64,000 bases of DNA, taken from positions 1-64,000 of the forward strand of contig JAFYME010000013.1 in the NCBI GenBank assembly GCA_017556765.1, read 5' to 3'. Shown piece by piece: positions 60,774 to 64,000 of this stretch. This stretch comes from Bacteroidales bacterium (GTDB lineage Bacteria; Bacteroidota; Bacteroidia; Bacteroidales; UBA932). The translations under genes were made by a program, and so were the position numbers. The notes under the pieces were generated by a model. It had not been told where the DNA came from. It made no database searches and saw only the letters and a list, made by a program, of their open reading frames with translations. Each line of letters opens with the position of its first letter. The first letter of the stretch is position 1.

Positions 60774-60902
60774 ATCCGTAATTCCGGCCTGTTTGCGGAC
60801 GAGGAGGTCGAACAAGAGGAGTTCATCCGTAATTCGTGCGTTTTTACGGATGCGGCAGCAACAAAGAAGGGGCTCGTCCGTAATTCCAACCTATTTACGG
60901 AC
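60774..60902. repeat. Three 27-nt palindromes with exact 51-base period
   Basis: Units at 60774-60800, 60825-60851 and 60876-60902 share TCCGTAATTC...TTTACGGA and are separated by two unrelated 24-base spacers. Unit 2 closes with AT/AT and unit 3 with GT/AC, a paired change that keeps the stem. The period is 17 codons and both strands stay open over part of it, but the products are low-complexity and not credible proteins. Confidence 0.85.
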
Positions 60903-60926
60903 GGAGTGCGATGAGTAGATACAGAA

Positions 60927-60955
60927 AAGGACGCTAGAGGTAGCGTCCTTTCTTT
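60927..60955 (-). terminator. Terminator of pnuC
   Basis: AAGGACGCTA (60927-60936) and TAGCGTCCTT (60941-60950) form a 10-bp stem with a 4-base loop, and T-runs flank it on both strands. It includes the pnuC stop codon. Confidence 0.7.
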
Positions 60956-61512
60956 TTCCAATGTATGTATCCGTAGACTGCTGATAGGGCGTAGGCTGCG
61001 TAAAGGGCTGTCATCCACCACATTCCTTGGGAGGCGCAGAGGATTGCGGACATTGTGTCGGCCACGACCCAGAGCCACCATTGCTGGAGGTAGGAGCGGA
61101 CCAGCCACCATGTCGCTACAGCGCTGAGGACGGCGACAGCCGAGTCCATGTAGGACATAGGATTTTCGAGCAGTTCCATTATCTCGGCCAGACCGAATAT
61201 GCCTGCTGCGGTCACTATGGCGCTCATCAGGACGGTCTGCCACGTGAGGCGGTTCAGGTGAATGAGCCCGTCACCCTCCTCTGCGGCGTCAAGGCTGCCC
61301 TTGTCCCTTTTCCACTGCCACAGGCCGATGAAGGCCGTGATCAGATAATAGGTGTTGAGTCCGAAGGATGCATACAGACCCTGACGGAAGAAGACCCACA
61401 TGGCTGCGAGGCTTGTAAGTATGCCCACCAGCCACATGGAGTTCTTCTGACGGATCTCCAGAATAATATAAATCACCCCCGTTACGAGGGTGAAGATTTG
61501 CATCATGTCCAT
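60934..61512 (-). CDS. pnuC: Nicotinamide riboside transporter
   Basis: 192 residues with about six to seven helices. VIYIILEIRQKNSMWLVGILTS, LYASFGLNTYYLITAFIGLWQWKRDK and ADTMSAILCASQGMWWMTALYA match PnuC. Facilitates uptake of nicotinamide riboside for NAD synthesis. No NadR or kinase gene is adjacent. Palindrome R6 lies between it and the FKBP gene. Confidence 0.92.
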   Translation of the reverse strand: MDMMQIFTLVTGVIYIILEIRQKNSMWLVGILTSLAAMWVFFRQGLYASFGLNTYYLITAFIGLWQWKRDKGSLDAAEEGDGLIHLNRLTWQTVLMSAIVTAAGIFGLAEIMELLENPMSYMDSAVAVLSAVATWWLVRSYLQQWWLWVVADTMSAILCASQGMWWMTALYAAYALSAVYGYIHWKKKGRYL

Positions 61513-61518
61513 ATAACA

Positions 61519-61544
61519 GATCCCCGGTCATGCCGGGGATGACG
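61519..61544 (+). repeat. Dispersed REP-like palindrome, copy R6
   Basis: GATCCCCGGTCATGCCGGGG followed by ATGACG, between the FKBP stop and the pnuC start. Confidence 0.75.
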
Positions 61545-61545
61545 A

Positions 61546-62151
61546 TTAAAGAACCTCGATGAGCTCTACGACAAACTTGAGGGTTGCGTATGGAGGGATT
61601 GCTCCTGGTGCTCCATGCTCGCCGTAAGCGAGGTTGTAAGGGATGTAGAATTCGTACTTAGAGCCCTCTGACATGAGCTGAACGCCTTCTGTCCATCCTG
61701 CGATCACCTGGTTGAGGCCGAATACTGCCGGCTGGTTGCGGTCGTATGAGCTGTCGAACTTAGCGCCGTTGAGGAGTGTTCCCTCGTAGTGGCACTTCAC
61801 CTGTGATGTTGCAGAAGGCTTCTTGCCTGTTCCCTCTGTGATCACCTTGTACTGAAGACCGCTAGGGAGCTCTACAACGCCTTCCTGCTCTGCGTTGAAC
61901 TTGAGGAATGCCTCTCCCTCTTCACGCATAGCTGCGCTCATTGCCTCTGCCTGAGCCTTCTGCTCAGCCTCTAGCTCTGCGAAATACTTATCAAGAAGCT
62001 GACCAGCCTCCTGGAATGACACTGCAGGCTCAGCTCCTGTGAGAACAGCCTTTACTCCGGCTGCGAAATCATCGAATTCAATAGATCTGATGCCTGATGA
62101 CATCATGTTGTGGGCAATGCTCATGCCCAATGCGTAACTGTTCTTATCCAT
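61546..62151 (-). CDS. FKBP-type peptidyl-prolyl cis-trans isomerase
   Basis: 201 residues, no signal peptide, FklB/FKBP22 layout. An N-terminal helical dimerisation region (~1-95; SYALGMSIAHNMMSSGI) is followed by an FKBP domain (~96-201) with VKCHYEGTLLNGAKFDSSYDR, FGLNQVIAGWTEGVQLM and IPYNLAYGEHGAPGAIPPYATLKFVVELI. Active-site Tyr, Phe, Asp and Trp are all in place, unlike the two lipoproteins near 8 kb. A promoter (-7 box 62181-62188) is close. Confidence 0.94.
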   Translation of the reverse strand: MDKNSYALGMSIAHNMMSSGIRSIEFDDFAAGVKAVLTGAEPAVSFQEAGQLLDKYFAELEAEQKAQAEAMSAAMREEGEAFLKFNAEQEGVVELPSGLQYKVITEGTGKKPSATSQVKCHYEGTLLNGAKFDSSYDRNQPAVFGLNQVIAGWTEGVQLMSEGSKYEFYIPYNLAYGEHGAPGAIPPYATLKFVVELIEVL

Positions 62152-62180
62152 TTCTTTTATTGTTATTACTGATTAAAGTG

Positions 62181-62188
62181 CAAATGTA
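62181..62188 (-). promoter_or_regulatory. -7 box of the FKBP gene
   Basis: TACATTTG on the minus strand, 30 bases before the ATG. Confidence 0.55.
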
Positions 62189-62203
62189 ATAAATTATTAT
62201 AGA

Positions 62204-62250
62204 GATTCCTCGGCATGCTCGGAATGACAGGACGCCATCTGCTCGGAATG
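62204..62250 (+). repeat. Decayed REP-like palindromes, copy R8
   Basis: GATTCCTCGGCATGCTCGGA then ATGAC (62204-62228) is a mismatched version of the dispersed palindrome. A second partial copy (CTGCTCGGAATGACAG, 62239-62254 region) follows just before the xerD stop. Confidence 0.55.
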
Positions 62251-62259
62251 ACAGACCGG

Positions 62260-63126
62260 CTATCTGCGAGGATGATGCTCCAGGACCACCTGCTGCCATG
62301 TCGTGCTGTCGACATGGGTGTAGATCTCGGTCGTGGAAAGGCTCTCATGTCCGAGCATCTGCTGGACCATTCGCAGGTCTGCTCCATTCTCGACCAGATG
62401 AGTCGCAAATGAATGACGGAACGTGTGCGGAGATATCTCCTTCCTCACATCGGCTATCAGAGCCTGGGTCTTGATCATCTTGAACATGGACTGTCGGCTG
62501 AGCGAGCGGCCGAAACGGTTCAGGAAGACCAGATCGTCGGACTTGGAGTCATATGGCTCCGGACGTCTCTCCAGATATGCATTCACTGCATCGGCGGCCA
62601 TCTCCCCCACCGGCACAAGCCTTTCCTTGTTGCCTTTACCTATGATCCTTACAAAGCCCTTGTCGAAGTACAGGCATGAGATCTTCAGCTCCACAGCTTC
62701 GGAAACCCGCAGACCGCAGCCGTACAGGATCTCGAGAATCGCCCTGTCTCTGAGTCCCTGCCATGTCGACGTATCTACCGACGCGATCATGGCTTCGACT
62801 TCTTCCAGCGAAAGGACACCGGGCAGATAACGGCCAAGCTTAGGGGAATCGACCTTGTCACATGGATTGTCCGATATGGTTCCTTCGATCACCAGCCAGC
62901 TGAAAAACGAGCGTAATGAGCTCAGGATCCTGGCCTGCGACCTCTTCGAGAGACCGTTTCTGGACTGAAGATACTGCTCCATATCCTCCGGCTTCACCAA
63001 CTCGGGAGAACATGGTACAGCTTCCATAAACTTCTCGACATCAGAGCAATACGATGCCACGGTATTCCGTGACATCGCACGCTCTATCTTAAGATAGGTC
63101 TGGTAGTCTTTGAGGAGATCCTTCAC
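62260..63126 (-). CDS. xerD: Tyrosine recombinase XerD
   Basis: 288 residues. N-terminal SAM-like core-binding domain (1-95), catalytic domain after. Catalytic set: Arg in GCGLRVSEAVEL, Lys in GKGNKERLVP, His/Arg in HTFRHSFATHLVENGADLR, His in LGHESLSTTEIYTHV with the Tyr nucleophile. Resolves chromosome dimers at dif with XerC; FtsK is also in the window. No adjacent integron or mobile element suggests a horizontally acquired integrase. Confidence 0.92.
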   Translation of the reverse strand: MKDLLKDYQTYLKIERAMSRNTVASYCSDVEKFMEAVPCSPELVKPEDMEQYLQSRNGLSKRSQARILSSLRSFFSWLVIEGTISDNPCDKVDSPKLGRYLPGVLSLEEVEAMIASVDTSTWQGLRDRAILEILYGCGLRVSEAVELKISCLYFDKGFVRIIGKGNKERLVPVGEMAADAVNAYLERRPEPYDSKSDDLVFLNRFGRSLSRQSMFKMIKTQALIADVRKEISPHTFRHSFATHLVENGADLRMVQQMLGHESLSTTEIYTHVDSTTWQQVVLEHHPRR

Positions 63127-63160
63127 TTCGTTCAGGATGACATTAAGGGTTCAGGATAGA

Positions 63161-63186
63161 GATCCCCGGTCGAGCCGGGGATGACG
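63161..63186 (+). repeat. Dispersed REP-like palindrome, copy R7
   Basis: GATCCCCGGTCGAGCCGGGG followed by ATGACG, in the 67-base gap between the M49 peptidase stop and the xerD start. Confidence 0.75.
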
Positions 63187-63193
63187 ATATAGC

Positions 63194-64000
63194 CTAAAGT
63201 GTCGAGTAGTCTCTGCCGTACTGGAGCATCTGGTCGATGTAACCGTCGGCATAAACAAGCTCGTAGTCAACTATTTCTCCGTTCTTCTCGACCGGAACGA
63301 TCTCCGGATTGAGGAAACCGCCGTAAGGCTTGAGTCCGAGAGAAGAATAGCGCTCGAGGACTTCCTTATGGAGATCATAATCGATATTCACCGCATAGTT
63401 CTCCACAAGAGCCTTTCCTGCCTCATAGTCGCCCTCTGACTTAATCCTCTGGACCTCAGCAAGAAGGTCGCCGAAGAGACCGCGGAGAGCCTCGAAGTCA
63501 TTTACGACGAAGTATGTCTTTCCGTCACGGACCTTCTTCTCGATCACATTGTCGGCAAGACCCTTCTCATAGCACCACTGCGCGATGAGCTTGCGGTCCT
63601 GCATATGTGACTCCATGTTCTTCTTGCCGAGCTCAACGCGAGTGAACTGCGTGAAGATTCCGTTGCGGATGAAGCTTGTATACTGAGCCTTGTAGGCCTC
63701 CATATCCGGAAGAATTCCGAGCTCAACGAGCTTAGGATCAGCGAGATAGTAAAGTCCGAAAAGGTCTGCTCTGGTCTCCTCGAGAGCTGAGCTGTACTCA
63801 CCGAGAGCGTTCGGAGAGGTCTCTGGAAGAAGCTGTCCGGAACCATGGCCGAGACACTCATGAAGGTCTGTATGAAGGTCGTTTGTCAATGCGCCATACT
63901 TCTTCTCGAGGGCAATCTCCTCCTCAGACCAGGCGAATTCGCCAAGCTGGTTCTTTGGAGACTCCTGAGCGGCCATGTTGTATGCCGAGGTAAGGTTTGC
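63194..64000 (-). CDS. M49-family metallopeptidase (dipeptidyl-peptidase III-like), C-terminal part
   Basis: The frame is open to the right edge (ANLTSAYN precedes the Met at 63976), so this is the C-terminal ~268 residues of a larger protein. The zinc motif HECLGH and the second motif EETRADLFGLYYL match M49 (HExxxH and EExRAE/D). Bacteroidetes members are often misnamed dihydrofolate reductase. Releases dipeptides from peptide N-termini. Confidence 0.92.
   Translation of the reverse strand, partial: ANLTSAYNMAAQESPKNQLGEFAWSEEEIALEKKYGALTNDLHTDLHECLGHGSGQLLPETSPNALGEYSSALEETRADLFGLYYLADPKLVELGILPDMEAYKAQYTSFIRNGIFTQFTRVELGKKNMESHMQDRKLIAQWCYEKGLADNVIEKKVRDGKTYFVVNDFEALRGLFGDLLAEVQRIKSEGDYEAGKALVENYAVNIDYDLHKEVLERYSSLGLKPYGGFLNPEIVPVEKNGEIVDYELVYADGYIDQMLQYGRDYSTL

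Noticed and set aside
60774..60902. Regularly spaced repeats with unique spacers, CRISPR-like
   Set aside because: Only three units, 20-22 of 27 bases alike, 24-base spacers, no cas genes or leader. Better described as a palindromic tandem array.
60740..61243. Minus-strand frame covering the palindrome array and part of pnuC
   Set aside because: It overlaps pnuC in another frame. The repeat part only mirrors the 51-base (17-codon) period and lacks a start of its own.
1..64000. tRNA, rRNA, tmRNA or RNase P genes
   Set aside because: I inspected all gaps over 60 bases and saw no cloverleaf, CCA end or known core motif. A covariance search could still find a diverged case.

Overview
The window looks like a chromosome segment from an anaerobic Bacteroidales bacterium, probably Rikenellaceae/Alistipes-like or a related gut lineage. 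Four kinds of evidence support this: many promoters have the Bacteroidetes -7 box (TAnnTTTG, sometimes with TTTG about 20 bases upstream); starts mostly lack a Shine-Dalgarno; there are family markers (DUF4290, DUF3822, LemA/TPM, LolA, TonB-dependent receptor, FISUMP lipoprotein, TPR-lipoprotein/HTH regulator); and metabolism is fermentative and oxygen-sensitive (acetate/butyrate kinases, reverse rubrerythrin). The genus is inference. Coding is dense, mostly housekeeping genes in short operons with gaps of 3-15 bases. I saw no tRNA, rRNA, insertion sequence, prophage or CRISPR-Cas locus.

Layout. 0-1.5 kb: start of fba (leftward), then gmk and nadD separated by a palindrome plus 17-bp tandem repeats. 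1.5-6.7 kb: leftward operon (membrane protein, DUF3822, rsmD, SulP, HerA-like ATPase). 6.8-13 kb: rightward operon (nrnA, two FKBP-like lipoproteins, MATE, CMP-kinase-like, serine hydrolase). 13-17.6 kb: leftward fermentation operon ackA-ptb-buk plus a GH28-like protein. 17.7-23 kb: comEC-like, apbE, a FISUMP lipoprotein, lemA-TPM-TPM. 23-33 kb: leftward DUF4290-ftsK-lolA and addB-addA-like repair nuclease. 33-34 kb: rubredoxin microprotein plus reverse rubrerythrin, ending in a branched inverted repeat. 34-38.8 kb: leftward dynamin-like GTPase, DUF697, manA, hslR. 38.8-41.4 kb: ytxH/holin/small protein flanked by two identical 74-bp elements, then pgi. 41.4-43.4 kb: umuDC. 43.4-49.3 kb: a repeat-invaded GNAT/Mom-like gene, mtgA, purC, sialate O-acetylesterase, SDR, DJ-1. 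49.3-55.8 kb: leftward alr, secreted glucosidase, tyrosine phosphatase, cobalamin riboswitch, BtuB-like receptor, truncated BtuC-like permease. 56-58.4 kb: zinc protease and TPR/HTH regulator. 58.4-60.9 kb: an A+T-richer accessory patch of three envelope genes, a pseudopilin remnant and a cluster of hairpins. 60.9-64 kb: pnuC, FKBP, xerD, partial M49 peptidase.

The best candidate for something undescribed is the pair of identical 74-bp elements at 38861-38934 and 39910-39983. On the minus strand each is preceded, at identical spacing, by a textbook sigma-54 -24/-12 motif (TGGCAY-N5-TTGCA) and ends in a hairpin plus U-tract. They look like two copies of a small-RNA gene of about 75 nt flanking a three-gene envelope operon. 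Second is the structured region at 60641-60902: two related hairpins, then three 27-nt palindromes at an exact 51-base period with a paired base change. A dispersed palindromic repeat (CCCGATC/CCCCGGTC type followed by ATGACG) recurs at gene ends and has also entered one reading frame without breaking it.

All calls come from reading the sequence and translated frames by eye; no database search or folding program was run.
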